In this document: positions 7,814 through 16,843 of the stretch, piece after piece
Layout of the letters: each line of letters opens with the position of its first letter
How positions within the stretch are numbered: the first letter of the stretch is position 1
Source of the DNA: Methylobacterium terrae
GTDB lineage: Bacteria > Pseudomonadota > Alphaproteobacteria > Rhizobiales > Beijerinckiaceae
DNA: 64,000 nt
Reading direction: 5' to 3'
Assembly (NCBI RefSeq): GCF_003173755.1
Contig: NZ_CP029553.1
Coordinates: 5,212,001 to 5,276,000, forward strand
The notes under the pieces: generated by a model
Seen by the model: the letters and a program-made list of their open reading frames with translations, nothing else
Database searches by the model: none
Told to the model about the DNA's origin: nothing
Program-made: the position numbers and the translations under genes

Positions 7814-9463
7814 ATGAAGCTCGTGAAGAGCCTTCTGCTTGGGTCGGCCGCTGGCCTGACCGTCGTTGCTGGTGCGCAGGCTGCCGATCTGCCGATCAAG
7901 AAGGCTGCGCCCGTCGAGTTCGTCCGCGTCTGCTCGACGCATGGTGCCGGCTTCTTCTACATCCCGGGCACCGACACCTGCCTGCGCGTCTCCGGTCGCG
8001 CCCGGTTCCAGGCCACCTACCTGCAGAACTACTACCGCGGCGGCGTCGCCGGCGGCGGCGACCTGACCGGCTACCAGGGCCTCGGCCGTCTGAACCTCGA
8101 TGCCCGCACGGCGACCGGCTACGGCACCCTGCGCGCCTTCGTGCGCTTCGACCTCGCCTACGGCACCGGTCCGTTCCTCGCGTCCGGCACCCAGCGCCTC
8201 GCCGGCACCGGCTTCCCGGGCCAGGGCGTCGACACGTTCGGTCGCTCGATCACCACGGTGAACGTCGACAAGGCCTTCATCCAGTTCGCCGGCTTCACCG
8301 CCGGTCGCGCGGCCTCGTTCTTCGACTTCTACGCCCACGACCTCGAGTTCATCGCGTCGTCGCTCGGCTCCGACATCTCCTCGACCAACCTGCTCGCCTA
8401 CACGGCGACCTTCGGTCAGGGCTTCTCGGCCACGCTGTCGATGGAAGACCCGCTGCTCCGCAAGACCCCGGTCTTCGGCAGCGGCACCGCCGGCTCGAAC
8501 TTCGTCAACTACCAGGTCTTCGGCGCCGGCTCGGGCAACTTCACCCCGGTCCTGGGCACCAATGCCCTCGGCCAGCCGATCATCGCCGACTACGACGTCG
8601 TCCAGCGTCAGCGCCTGCCCGACTTCGTCGGCGCGCTCCGCTACGACGCCGCCTGGGGTTCGGCCCAGATCTCGGCCGCCGTGCACGAGATCAACACCGC
8701 CAACGCGGCCGCGGTGCGGTCCTTCGCCGGTAACTCGATCACCGGCGCCGTCGCCCCGCGTCCGGGCAGCGACTACGGCTGGGCCGTGCAGGGTGGCGTG
8801 AAGCTCAACCTGCCGTTCATCGCCGCCGGGGACCTGCTGTACCTGCAGGGCTCGTACGGCGAGGGCGCCCTGCGCTACACCGGCTACAACGCCTGGCTCG
8901 GCGGCTACACCGCTTCGGCCACGCTCGCCGCCGGCACCACGCTGGGCACCTCGCTCGTCGATGCGGTCGTCGATCCGGTCACCGGCAAGCTCGACCTGTC
9001 GAAGTCCTGGACCGTCTCGGCGGCCTACCTGCACTACTGGGCTCCCGAGTGGCGCTCGTCGGTGTTCGGCAGCTACGGCGAAGTGTCCTACGGCAAGGCC
9101 AGCCGCGCCAATCTGGGCCTCGTGAACCAGCTCAGCGGCTTCGCCACCTCGTCGCTGCCGAGCCCGTTCGCGGCCGGCTACGGCTTCTCGAGCGTGCTGC
9201 GCGACACCAACCAGGTCATCGCGGGCGCCAGCCTGATCTGGTCGCCGGTGCGTGACCTCGACATCGGCATCGAGGGCAACTACGCCCGCCTCGCCCTGCA
9301 GAACGGTCGCGTCATCGACCAGAACAAGGCTCCGGGCTTCGGCGGCGCCCAGGTCGTCAACGTCGTGAACGGTGTGCCGGTCGTCGCCGGCGGCGGCGTC
9401 CTGCCGACCACCAACGCGACGGACACGTTCCAGATCCGCATGCGCGTCCAGCGCGACTTCTAA
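7814..9463 (+). CDS. Outer membrane porin (Porin_2 family)
   Basis: This is a 549-residue beta-barrel porin for passive diffusion of small solutes. ATG at 7814 is the start because GGAGG lies five bases before it; an in-frame TTG at 7802 is less likely. The signal peptide is MKLVKSLLLGSAAGLTVVAG ending in AQAADLP. ADLPIKKAAPVEFVRVC and a C-x12-C pair (CSTHGAGFFYIPGTDTC) are hallmarks of this rhizobial family. The last residue is Phe in RVQRDF, as needed for barrel insertion. Codon use is strongly biased to C/G-ending codons, which fits high expression. It is a single-gene unit with a strong terminator. Confidence 0.95.
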   Translation: MKLVKSLLLGSAAGLTVVAGAQAADLPIKKAAPVEFVRVCSTHGAGFFYIPGTDTCLRVSGRARFQATYLQNYYRGGVAGGGDLTGYQGLGRLNLDARTATGYGTLRAFVRFDLAYGTGPFLASGTQRLAGTGFPGQGVDTFGRSITTVNVDKAFIQFAGFTAGRAASFFDFYAHDLEFIASSLGSDISSTNLLAYTATFGQGFSATLSMEDPLLRKTPVFGSGTAGSNFVNYQVFGAGSGNFTPVLGTNALGQPIIADYDVVQRQRLPDFVGALRYDAAWGSAQISAAVHEINTANAAAVRSFAGNSITGAVAPRPGSDYGWAVQGGVKLNLPFIAAGDLLYLQGSYGEGALRYTGYNAWLGGYTASATLAAGTTLGTSLVDAVVDPVTGKLDLSKSWTVSAAYLHYWAPEWRSSVFGSYGEVSYGKASRANLGLVNQLSGFATSSLPSPFAAGYGFSSVLRDTNQVIAGASLIWSPVRDLDIGIEGNYARLALQNGRVIDQNKAPGFGGAQVVNVVNGVPVVAGGGVLPTTNATDTFQIRMRVQRDF

Positions 9464-9486
9464 GTTCGACTTCAGTCGAAAATCGG

Positions 9487-9515
9487 GGGTCCCGGCGAGA
9501 GCCGGGGCCCTTTTT
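9487..9515 (+). terminator. Rho-independent terminator of the porin gene
   Basis: A ten-pair stem (9487-9496 with 9501-9510, one G-T pair) closes a GAGA loop and is followed by five T residues. It starts 23 bases after the porin stop codon. Confidence 0.9.
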
Positions 9516-9538
9516 CGTTGTCGCATGATACAGACAAG

Positions 9539-9565
9539 AAAAAAGGCGCACTCGAAGAGTGCGCC
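9539..9565 (-). terminator. Rho-independent terminator, minus strand
   Basis: A perfect nine-base-pair stem (9545-9553 with 9557-9565) is preceded on the plus strand by six A residues. Read on the minus strand it is a hairpin with a TTC loop followed by TTTTTT. It would end the transcript of the small secreted protein at 9756-10013. Confidence 0.8.
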
Positions 9566-9755
9566 TCGCAGGTGCCCTGGGTCTCGAAACTCAGGATGTC
9601 CATCTTGTACCAGCCGATGAAGGTCTCTTCAACTAACAAAATCGCGATTCGACCGGTCTCACGAGTAAAAATTCACGACCGCTGAAGATCTAACAAATCC
9701 CGGAATCGTGCCGGCTCCGGGCCCCGGGAGCCGGGCGATCCGGCCGCACGACGGC

Positions 9756-10013
9756 TCAGGCCCGCTGCTCCTTCAGCCGGCGGACGCACTTGCTGTAATA
9801 TTGCGGCCAGCGCGGCCCCTGGGCGGCCTTCTCGGCGGGAGCCAGGGTGCGCCATTCGGCGCCGCACTTGCGCTGGCGCTCGCGGGCGGCGAGGCCGCGC
9901 AGGCTGGGCTCCCGGCGCGGCGCGACTTCGGGGTTCGGCCCGGCCTGGCCGAAGGCGACGGCGGGTGCGGCGACCAGCAGGGCCGCCAGGATCGTACGGA
10001 GGGGAGGGGTCAT
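9756..10013 (-). CDS. Small secreted hypothetical protein
   Basis: From the ATG at 10013 the product is 85 residues. It has a clear signal peptide (MTPPLRTILAALLVAAPAVA, then FGQA) and a mature part ending with KCGAEWRTLAPAEKAAQG and WPQYYSKCVRRLKEQ. The layout K-C-x3-W ... WP-(x)4-KC resembles PsiF-like small periplasmic proteins of rhizobia; the two cysteines could form a disulfide. The longer frame reaching 10163 adds a low-quality Arg/Pro segment and was not used. Function unknown. Confidence 0.7.
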   Translation of the reverse strand: MTPPLRTILAALLVAAPAVAFGQAGPNPEVAPRREPSLRGLAARERQRKCGAEWRTLAPAEKAAQGPRWPQYYSKCVRRLKEQRA

Positions 10014-10265
10014 CGCTCGGCTCTCTGGCCCGGCTCGCGGGCTCGGCCCCGCGGGATCGGCGGGCGCCGGACCGACACTGCCACAGCCTGACGCAACGGC
10101 AAGATGCGGCGCGCGAGGCCCCGTGAGGGCGAAACACCGCTGCACGAGCGGCGATTGAGACAACCTTCACCCTGTACAGGGTGGGCCCGGCCCTGTTTAC
10201 CTGACGGGGAAGCCCGATGCGCGACGGACGTGCCCCGTCCCCGCCGTGCGAGAAGGACCCGCCGC

Positions 10266-10943
10266 ATGTCGGCCGTGACGACGCCGCCGATCGACCTCTA
10301 CTACTGGATGACGCCCAACGGCTGGAAAGCCTCGATCATGCTCGAGGAATGCGGCCTGCCGTACCGGATGATCCCGATCAACATCGGCAAGGGCGCGCAA
10401 GGCGCCCCCGAGTTCCTGGCCGTGGCGCCGCACGGCAAGATCCCGGTCATCGTCGATCCGGACGGGCCCGGGGGTGAGCCGATCACGGTCTACGAATCGA
10501 ACGCGATCCTGCAGTATCTCGGCCGCAAGACCGGGCTGTTCTACCCCGCCGAGGAGCGGGCCCGCATCGCGGTCGACATCTGGCTGTTCTGGCAAGCGGC
10601 GAATTTCGGGCCGACCCTCGGCCAGACCCACCATTTCCGCATCTACGCCTCGGAGAAGATCCCCTACGCGGTCGAGCGCTTCACCGCCGCGACGGCGAAG
10701 CTCTACGCGACGCTCGACGCCCAGCTCGGCCGCCATCCCCACGTCGCGGGCGAGGCGTACAGCATCGCCGACATCGCGATCCTGCCCTGGGCCAAGATGT
10801 GGGAGCGCCAGGGCCAGGACATCGCGGCCTTCCCGAATGTCGGGGCCTGGATCGACAGGATGAAGGCCCGGCCGGGGGTGCTGCGCGGCTTCCGGCTCAA
10901 GCCGGACCCGGACGAGCCGCCGGGCACGGGCTCCCGCGCCTGA
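10266..10943 (+). CDS. Glutathione S-transferase, YfcG/YghU-like
   Basis: The 225-residue protein has the thioredoxin-like N-terminal domain (DLYYWMTPNGWKASIMLEE, then HGKIPVIVD and YESNAILQYL, which bind glutathione) and the all-helical C-terminal domain with the N-capping motif YSIADIAILPW. TPNGWK at the active site matches Nu-class enzymes such as YfcG, which act as glutathione-dependent disulfide reductases. AAGGA lies eight bases before the ATG at 10266, so the frame upstream of it was left out. It appears to be a single gene. Substrate unknown. Confidence 0.92.
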   Translation: MSAVTTPPIDLYYWMTPNGWKASIMLEECGLPYRMIPINIGKGAQGAPEFLAVAPHGKIPVIVDPDGPGGEPITVYESNAILQYLGRKTGLFYPAEERARIAVDIWLFWQAANFGPTLGQTHHFRIYASEKIPYAVERFTAATAKLYATLDAQLGRHPHVAGEAYSIADIAILPWAKMWERQGQDIAAFPNVGAWIDRMKARPGVLRGFRLKPDPDEPPGTGSRA

Positions 10944-11026
10944 CGCGCGGGAGCGGGGGTCGCACGATTTCCGACCGGTCGCTTTGCGATGCGGAAATCG
11001 GCTTCGCTCAAGCGCCGCGCGGGCTG

Positions 11027-11069
11027 GTGATACGAACTCCGGAAGCACTCTTTCCGGCTTTCGTATCAC
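11027..11069. terminator. Long symmetric hairpin between converging genes
   Basis: Arms 11027-11036 and 11060-11069 are perfect ten-base complements, and an inner six-base arm pair (11039-11044 with 11052-11057) extends the stem. It sits between the converging GST and DUF2147 genes and includes the DUF2147 stop codon. There is no T run, so a role as bidirectional transcript end or 3'-stabilising structure is an inference. Confidence 0.45.
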
Positions 11070-11572
11070 TCCGCGGGCTTGGCCGCCGGCTTGGCCTTCG
11101 CGGGCGCCGCCGGGGCGACCTGCGCGAACTCGTCGGGAGCCTTGGTCCAGGTCTGCGAGCCGCACAGGATCTTCAGCATGCAGCCCGAGATCGCGAGCTC
11201 GCTCGCGCTCTCGCGGCTGACCGAGACGTCGTAGATCTTGCCCTCTTCGGCGTTGTAGATCTGGCCCTTGAAGGCGCCGTCCTCGGGCTTCAGGCCGTCC
11301 ATCAGCGTGAGGCCGATCACCGGGCGGCTGCGCTTCTTCGGGTCGGGATTCTTGATGTCGGTGCGCGGCTGGCCCTGGTCGTTCAGCGGGGTCTTGAGCC
11401 ACACCACCTTGCCGCAGGCATGGGCCGCGCCCGGGCCGCACTTCTCGATCTTGATCTTGGCCCGGCCGTCCTCGGTGAGCCAGGTGCCCGAAGGGTCGCC
11501 CGCGGGAGCCGCGGCGGCGGCGCCAGCCGAGAGCAGGGAGGCGGCGAGGGTCGGGATCAGGATCGAGCGCAT
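11066..11572 (-). CDS. DUF2147 domain-containing secreted protein
   Basis: The 168-residue protein has a signal peptide (MRSILIPTLAASLLSAGAAA) and a DUF2147 domain: DPSGTWLTEDGRAKIKIEKC, CGKVVWLKTPLND, GLTLMDGLKP and YDVSVSRESASELAISGC. This fold is a small periplasmic beta-barrel of unknown function. The C-terminal tail is Ala/Pro/Lys-rich and probably disordered. GGAG lies upstream of the ATG. It converges on the glutathione transferase gene. Confidence 0.88.
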   Translation of the reverse strand: MRSILIPTLAASLLSAGAAAAAPAGDPSGTWLTEDGRAKIKIEKCGPGAAHACGKVVWLKTPLNDQGQPRTDIKNPDPKKRSRPVIGLTLMDGLKPEDGAFKGQIYNAEEGKIYDVSVSRESASELAISGCMLKILCGSQTWTKAPDEFAQVAPAAPAKAKPAAKPAE

Positions 11573-11984
11573 GCAGGAAGCTCCTGGCTGTCCGCGTCAC
11601 GCGCGGCCCGTTGCGGGGCCGCGGGCTCGCGGGAGGGGAGAGGGGACGCCGCCGCGGGCGAGCCGGGCAGCGTGGCCGAAAGGTCACGTCGAAATCAGGA
11701 AGCCCGAGATTTGGGGCGATTTTTCGGCCGTGTTGCGGCGAAGCCGCAACCGGCATCCCCGTCGCGCGCCCTTCCGCGCTTGAGGGGCGCCGGGCCCGCC
11801 GCTATAAGCCCGGCGCCGGACGTCCGAACGGACCCGGCGCGCGGGCGCTCGCGCCCGGCTCCAGAGCCGGACCTCCAAGGCTTGAGCCTGCAAGGTTTGA
11901 TCCTGCAAGGTTCGATCCCGATGGGTCCGGTGCCGCGCGGCATCCCACCGCCCACGCCACCGCTTTTCTTCGAACGGACGTCCC
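11573..11984. other. Gene-free stretch between the DUF2147 gene and ndk
   Basis: Besides the 15-bp repeats at 11876-11920, nothing was recognised. It must contain the divergent promoters for the DUF2147 gene and ndk. The open frames crossing it are compositionally poor. Confidence 0.5.
11876..11920. repeat. 15-bp tandem repeat, three copies, upstream of ndk
   Basis: Units start at 11876, 11891 and 11906, each beginning CAAGG and ending in CTG or CCG (for example CAAGGTTTGATCCTG). They lie 65-109 bases before the ndk start and would be in its promoter or leader. Confidence 0.85.
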
Positions 11985-12407
11985 ATGGCCACCGAGCGCA
12001 CCTTCTCCATCCTGAAGCCCGACGCCACCGCCCGGAACCTCACCGGCGCGGTCAACGCCGTGATCGAGGAGGCGGGCCTGCGCATCGTCGCCCAGCGCCG
12101 CATCCGCATGTCCGACGCCCAGGCCAAGAAGTTCTACGAGGTCCACGCCGAGCGCCCGTTCTACGGCGAGCTCGTCGAGTTCATGACCTCGGGCCCGGTC
12201 GTGGTCCAGGTGCTCGAGGGCGAGAACGCCGTCGCCAAGTACCGTGAGGTGATGGGCGCCACCAACCCGGCCCAGGCCGCCGAGGGCACCATCCGCCAGA
12301 AGTTCGCGAAGTCGGTCGGCGAGAACACCGTCCACGGCTCCGACAGCCTCGAGAACGCCGGCATCGAGATCAAGCAGTTCTTCGACGACAAGGACATCGT
12401 CGGCTGA
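11985..12407 (+). CDS. ndk: Nucleoside diphosphate kinase
   Basis: The 140-residue enzyme exchanges the terminal phosphate between nucleoside tri- and diphosphates through a phosphohistidine. Family signatures seen are [15 protein letters not shown] at the N-terminus and the active-site ENTVHGSDS with the catalytic His (about residue 117). It is full length for bacterial Ndk. The gene stands alone with a strong terminator. Confidence 0.97.
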   Translation: MATERTFSILKPDATARNLTGAVNAVIEEAGLRIVAQRRIRMSDAQAKKFYEVHAERPFYGELVEFMTSGPVVVQVLEGENAVAKYREVMGATNPAQAAEGTIRQKFAKSVGENTVHGSDSLENAGIEIKQFFDDKDIVG

Positions 12408-12443
12408 AGCGTTTCCCCGAACGGGAAACCCCGATAGGGTGAG

Positions 12444-12472
12444 GGCCCCCGCCGCGAGGCGGGGGCCTTTTT
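12444..12472 (+). terminator. Rho-independent terminator of ndk
   Basis: A ten-base-pair GC stem (12444-12453 with 12458-12467) with a GCGA loop is followed by five T residues, 36 bases after the ndk stop. Confidence 0.92.
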
Positions 12473-12490
12473 GTTCGAGGGGAGCCAGCG

Positions 12491-14596
12491 GTGACGGCGC
12501 AGCCACGGATCGAGCGGACGACCTCCACCTGCCCGCACGACTGCCCGTCGGTCTGCGCCCTCGAGGTCGAGGTGATCGACGGCGCGACGATCGGCCGGGT
12601 GCGCGGCAACCCGCGCCACAGCTACACGGCGGGCGTCGTCTGCGCCAAGGTCGCCCGCTACGCCGAGCGCATCCACCATCCCGACCGTCTGACCCGGCCC
12701 CTGATTCGCACGGGCCCGAAGGGGTCCGGGCAATTCGCAGCCATCGGCTGGGACGAGGCGCTCGACCGCGTGGCGCAGGCGTTCCGCGAGGCGGAGGCCG
12801 CGCACGGGCCGGAAGCGGTCTGGCCCTACTACTACGCCGGCACGATGGGGCTGGTGATGCGCGACGGCATCAACCGCCTGCGCCACGCCAAGGGCTATTC
12901 CGGCCAGTACTCGACCATCTGCACCACGCTCGCCTGGTCGGGCTACATCGCCGGCACCGGCCGCCTCGCCGGGGTCGATCCGCGCGAGATCGCCGAGAGC
13001 GACTGCGTGGTGATCTGGGGCACCAACCCGGTGCACACCCAGGTCAACCTGATGACCCACGTCCAGGCCGCCCGCAAGAACCGAGGCGCCAAAGTGGTCG
13101 TCGTCGACATCTACGACAATCCGACGATGAAACAGGCCGACCTCGCCCTGCTGCTGCGGCCGGGGACCGACGGGGCGCTCGCCTGCGCGGTGATGCACGT
13201 GCTGTTCCGCGATCGCCTGGCCGACCGCGACTACATGGCCCGCTACACCGACTGCCCGGCGGAGCTGGAGGCGCATCTCGCGCCCCGCGACCCGGCCTGG
13301 GCCGCCGCCATCACGGGCCTCACGATCGAGGAGATCGAGCGCTTCGCCCACCTGGTCGGACGCACCAAGAACACGTTCTTCCGCCTCGGTTACGGCTTCG
13401 CCCGCAGCCGCAACGGCGCCGCCAACATGCACGCGGCGCTCTGCATCCCGGCGGTGACGGGCGCCTGGCAGCATCGCGGCGGCGGCGCCTTCCACTCGAA
13501 CAGCGGCGTGTTCGGCCTCGACAAGCGGCTGATCGAGGGGCTCGACGCGGCCCGCCCTGAGACCCGCATGCTCGACCAGTCGCAGATCGGCCGGGTGCTC
13601 ACCGGCGACGCGGAGGCCCTGCGCCACGGACCGCCGGTCGCCGCGATGCTGATCCAGAACACCAACCCGGTCTCGGTCGCCCCCGAGCAGGAACTGGTGA
13701 AGCGGGGATTTGCCCGCGACGACCTGTTCGTCTGCGTCCACGAGCAGTTCATGACCGAGACCGCCCGCATGGCCGATCTCGTCCTGCCCGCCACGATGTT
13801 CCTGGAGCACGACGACCTCTATACCGGCGGCGGCCAGCAGCACATCCAGCTCGGCCTGAAGCGCATCGCGCCGCCCCCCCTCTGCCGCTCGAACCACGAG
13901 GTGGTCGTGGGCCTCGCCGAACGCCTCGGCGCCGAGCATCCGGGCTTCGCCATGAGCCCGCGCGAGCTGATCGACGCGACGCTCAAGGCCTCGCGCCGGG
14001 GCAGCCTGGCGGAGATGGAGGGAGAGGGCTTCCTCGACGTGCAGCCGGCTTACGAGCGCGCCCACTTCCTCGACGGCTTCGCCTATCCCGACCGGCGCTT
14101 CCGCTTCCGGCCCGACTGGGCGAACGTCCCGGTGGCCAAGGACGGCCCGCGCGGGCCGGCGATGCCGCCGCTTCCCGACCATTGGGACGCGCCCCTGATG
14201 GCGGCGACGGTGGAGTACCCGTTCCGCCTCGCCACCAGCCCGGCGCGCAACTTCCTCAATTCGAGCTTCACCGAGACCCCGACCTCGCTCGCCAAGGAGC
14301 GCCACCCGACGGTGATGATCCACCCGGAGGATGCCGGGCCGCTCGGGATCGGCGAGGGGGCGTGGGTGCGCCTGACGAACGACCGCGGCGCCGTCACCTT
14401 GCGGGCGACGCTGTTCCCGGGCCTGCGCCGCGGCGTGCTGATCGCCGAGTCGATCTGGCCCAACGACGCCTATCCGGACGGGCGCGGCATCAACACCCTC
14501 ACCGGGGCCGACGCGCCGGCCCCGTTTGGGGGTGCGGCCTTTCACGACAACCACGTGGCGATCGAACCTTTGCCGGTCGCGGCGCTGCCGCAGTAG
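12491..14596 (+). CDS. Molybdopterin-dependent oxidoreductase (BisC/FdhF superfamily)
   Basis: The 701-residue enzyme begins at GTG 12491, just after a GGGGAG site. It has an N-terminal Fe4S4 site (CPHDCPSVC, then a distal Cys in GVVCAKV), the molybdopterin-binding core (SDCVVIWGTNPVHTQ, LLLRPGTDGALACAVMH) and a C-terminal molydopterin dinucleotide-binding domain (RLATSPARNFLNSSF ... VRLTNDRG). There is no Tat signal, so it should be cytoplasmic. No electron-transfer or chaperone subunit is nearby, which is usual for this stand-alone subgroup. The substrate (formate-like, sulfoxide or other) cannot be read from the sequence. Confidence 0.92.
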   Translation: MTAQPRIERTTSTCPHDCPSVCALEVEVIDGATIGRVRGNPRHSYTAGVVCAKVARYAERIHHPDRLTRPLIRTGPKGSGQFAAIGWDEALDRVAQAFREAEAAHGPEAVWPYYYAGTMGLVMRDGINRLRHAKGYSGQYSTICTTLAWSGYIAGTGRLAGVDPREIAESDCVVIWGTNPVHTQVNLMTHVQAARKNRGAKVVVVDIYDNPTMKQADLALLLRPGTDGALACAVMHVLFRDRLADRDYMARYTDCPAELEAHLAPRDPAWAAAITGLTIEEIERFAHLVGRTKNTFFRLGYGFARSRNGAANMHAALCIPAVTGAWQHRGGGAFHSNSGVFGLDKRLIEGLDAARPETRMLDQSQIGRVLTGDAEALRHGPPVAAMLIQNTNPVSVAPEQELVKRGFARDDLFVCVHEQFMTETARMADLVLPATMFLEHDDLYTGGGQQHIQLGLKRIAPPPLCRSNHEVVVGLAERLGAEHPGFAMSPRELIDATLKASRRGSLAEMEGEGFLDVQPAYERAHFLDGFAYPDRRFRFRPDWANVPVAKDGPRGPAMPPLPDHWDAPLMAATVEYPFRLATSPARNFLNSSFTETPTSLAKERHPTVMIHPEDAGPLGIGEGAWVRLTNDRGAVTLRATLFPGLRRGVLIAESIWPNDAYPDGRGINTLTGADAPAPFGGAAFHDNHVAIEPLPVAALPQ

Positions 14597-14708
14597 CGGG
14601 AGCGGCATTTCCCCTCCCGGTGTGGCCCGCCCGCCCTTGTGCGGGCGGGGAGTTTCGGCGTCCAACGGTCGAGCTTGACGACAAGCAGCCCAACGGACTC
14701 CTTCTCCC

Positions 14709-15086
14709 ATGCGTCTCCGCACCTTCCTCGCCGCCGGCTTCCTCGCGCTCGGCGCCGGCATCTTCGGGCTCGGCGCCACCTCGGCCCTCGCCGGCGCGTC
14801 CTCGTCGCAGCTCGAGGCCTACCAGCCCGACCCGTCGCTGCGCACCGCGCCCAGGTCGGACCTCGAGGCGCGGGTGCGCCGCGCCTGCACCGTCGTCCAG
14901 GCCCGCCTGCAGAACACCGCCGAGACCAGCCTCGAGCGCCCCTGCGGCTGCTACGCCCGGGCCACCCTGCGGTCGCTCGACGCCTCCGAGATCGAGGCCT
15001 ACCGCACCACCGGCTACTTCAACGATTCGGCCCGCGCCAAGGCGCTCGGCGCCATCGACACCTGCAAGCTGCAGCGGCCGGTCTGA
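14709..15086 (+). CDS. Secreted hypothetical protein with paired cysteines
   Basis: The 125-residue product has a signal peptide (MRLRTFLAAGFLALGAGIFG, cleavage near ALAGA). The mature part carries four cysteines: RRACTVV, RPCGCYARATLRSL, and DTCKLQ near the end. A CxCY motif within a helical context is seen in other small unassigned periplasmic proteins of the group. The ribosome site is weak. No function is assigned. Confidence 0.7.
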   Translation: MRLRTFLAAGFLALGAGIFGLGATSALAGASSSQLEAYQPDPSLRTAPRSDLEARVRRACTVVQARLQNTAETSLERPCGCYARATLRSLDASEIEAYRTTGYFNDSARAKALGAIDTCKLQRPV

Positions 15087-15136
15087 GCGAGGCGAGGCCG
15101 CGGGCCTGACGCTCACCTCTCTTCCCTCCGCAACCG

Positions 15137-15237
15137 CATCCTGAGGTGCCGCGGAGCGGCCTCGACGGAGGGCTCCAGACGTCTCGGCGCCCTCTGGAGT
15201 CCTCCGTCAAGGCTTACGTCGTTCGCACCTCAGGATG
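15137..15237. repeat. Long palindromic intergenic repeat
   Basis: Outer arms 15137-15149 and 15225-15237 are perfect 13-base complements (CATCCTGAGGTGC). Inner arms near 15164-15179 and 15193-15208 also pair almost perfectly. The sequence CTCATCCTGAGGT recurs at 23311-23323. This looks like a REP/intergenic palindrome family. Its position between converging transcripts fits a 3'-end role. Confidence 0.8.
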
Positions 15238-15296
15238 AGGTGGAGGGCGGAGTTGAATGAACGTGGGCTTCCCGCGTTCGCACCTCCGACACTTGC

Positions 15297-15734
15297 CTAC
15301 AACCGCGCCCGCGCACTGCGCGGCGTCGCCAGCAAGAGATGCGTCTCGGAGGTGGTCACGCCCGGCACCAGGCGCACCCGCCGCAGCAGTTCGTCCAGCT
15401 CCGGCAGGCTGCCGGCGGACACCTCCACGACGATGTCCCAGGCGCCGACCGTCGTGTGGACCGAGGTGATCTCGGCGAAACCCTTCAGCGCGTCGATGAC
15501 GTCGCCGGTCCGGCGCCCTTCCACGGCGATCAGCGTGATCGCCCGCACCGCCGCCGGCTGGCTGTCGGCTCGCAGCACCACCGTGTAGCCGATGATCTCG
15601 CCGTCGCGCTCCAGCCGGTCGAGCCGCGCCCGCACGGTGGCGCGCGACACCTTCAGCAGGGCCGCCAGTTCCGAGACCGGGCGCCGGCAATCGTGGCGAA
15701 GCAGGGTGACGAGGCTCTGATCGAGCGCGTCCAT
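15297..15734 (-). CDS. Lrp/AsnC-family transcription regulator
   Basis: From the ATG at 15734 the protein is 145 residues. It has an N-terminal winged helix (LDQSLVTLLRHDCRRPVSELAALLKVSRATVRARLDRLERDG, quoted as MDALDQSLV to DGEIIGY in short) and a C-terminal RAM ligand-binding domain (SVHTTVGAWDIVVEV). Lrp-type regulators bind amino acids and often control the adjacent divergent gene. Here that is an arginase-ornithine cyclodeaminase operon, so arginine or ornithine is the likely effector (inference). The 65-codon extension upstream to 15929 overlaps arginase and was rejected. Confidence 0.9.
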   Translation of the reverse strand: MDALDQSLVTLLRHDCRRPVSELAALLKVSRATVRARLDRLERDGEIIGYTVVLRADSQPAAVRAITLIAVEGRRTGDVIDALKGFAEITSVHTTVGAWDIVVEVSAGSLPELDELLRRVRLVPGVTTSETHLLLATPRSARARL

Positions 15735-15886
15735 CTCCAGCTCTCGTCCTCCGCCTTCCTTGCCGCCACTCTGCGCGATGATCCCTGCCAGGATGCGCGA
15801 TCCGCCCGAGAAATCGAGCAGCTTACCGTGTTCAGAGTGACGCGGCCGGTTGCTAGCGTCGAGCCGTTCCAGGCGGGAGCGGACGA
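15735..15886. promoter_or_regulatory. Divergent control region between the Lrp-type gene and arginase
   Basis: These 152 bases separate two divergent starts and must contain both promoters and, by analogy with Lrp-type regulators beside their targets, the regulator's binding sites. No clear operator could be picked out by eye. Confidence 0.45.
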
Positions 15887-16843
15887 GTGCCGGGCAGGAC
15901 AGACTTGGTGGCCAGGAATCCGGAACCATGCGTGCTGGTCGGCGCGCCGGTGCAGTCGGGCACGAACCGGCTCGGCTGCGACATGGGACCGAGCGCCTAC
16001 CGGGCGGCGGGCCTGGGCGAGGCGATCCGCGACCTCGGGATCGCGGTGACGGATGCCGGCACCGTCGCGCCCGTCCCCTTCGCGGCGCCGCCGCACCCGA
16101 ACCGGGCGATCCACCACCTCGCCGAGACCGCGGGCTGGACGCTGGCGCTCACCGAGGCCGCCTTCCGGTACAGCGCGGCGGCACGCCCGATCTTCCTCGG
16201 CGGCGACCACAGCCTCTCGGCGGGCACCGTGGCGGGCATGGCCTTGCGGGCGCGCGAGGAGGGGCGACCGCTGTTCCTGCTCTGGCTCGACGCGCATGCC
16301 GACCTCCACACCCTCGACACGACGACGAGCGGCAACCTGCACGGGGTGCCGCTCGCCTACCTCACCGGGCGGCCGGGGTTCGAGGGCTACTTCCCGCCGC
16401 TCCAGGCGGCGCTCGATCCGGCGCGGATCTGCATGGTCGGCCTGCGCAGCGTCGATCCGGCGGAGCGCGCTGTGCTCGGCGGCGGCGGCACGCGGGTGCA
16501 CGACATGCGCGACATCGACGAGACCGGCATCGTCGCGCCCTTGCGCGACTTCCTGCGCGAGGTCGCGGCGGCCGAGGGCCTGCTCCACGTCAGCCTCGAC
16601 GTCGACTTCCTCGATCCCGGCATCGCGCCGGGCGTCGGCACCACCGTGCCGGGCGGGGCGACCTTCCGGGAGGCCCACCTGATCATGGAACTGCTGCACG
16701 ATTCCGGGCTGGTGCGCAGCCTCGACCTCGTCGAGCTCAACCCCTTCCTCGACGAGCGCGGCCGCACCGCTCTCCTGATGGCCGACCTCGCCGCCAGCCT
16801 GCTCGGCCGCCGCATCCTCGACCGACCGACCCGGAGCTTCTAG
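15887..16843 (+). CDS. rocF: Arginase
   Basis: The 318-residue enzyme hydrolyses L-arginine to ornithine and urea with a binuclear manganese site. Metal ligands are visible in GGDHS, WLDAHADLHT and SLDVDFLDPGIAPG. NLHGVPL and the late VELNPFLDE also match the family. The GTG start at 15887 follows a GGAG site. The next gene's ATG directly follows its stop, so the two form one operon turning arginine into proline. Confidence 0.95.
   Translation: MPGRTDLVARNPEPCVLVGAPVQSGTNRLGCDMGPSAYRAAGLGEAIRDLGIAVTDAGTVAPVPFAAPPHPNRAIHHLAETAGWTLALTEAAFRYSAAARPIFLGGDHSLSAGTVAGMALRAREEGRPLFLLWLDAHADLHTLDTTTSGNLHGVPLAYLTGRPGFEGYFPPLQAALDPARICMVGLRSVDPAERAVLGGGGTRVHDMRDIDETGIVAPLRDFLREVAAAEGLLHVSLDVDFLDPGIAPGVGTTVPGGATFREAHLIMELLHDSGLVRSLDLVELNPFLDERGRTALLMADLAASLLGRRILDRPTRSF

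Noticed and set aside
11876..11920. Pentapeptide-repeat protein encoded by the 15-bp units
   Set aside because: Only three units exist and the frames around them are not credible genes on either strand.
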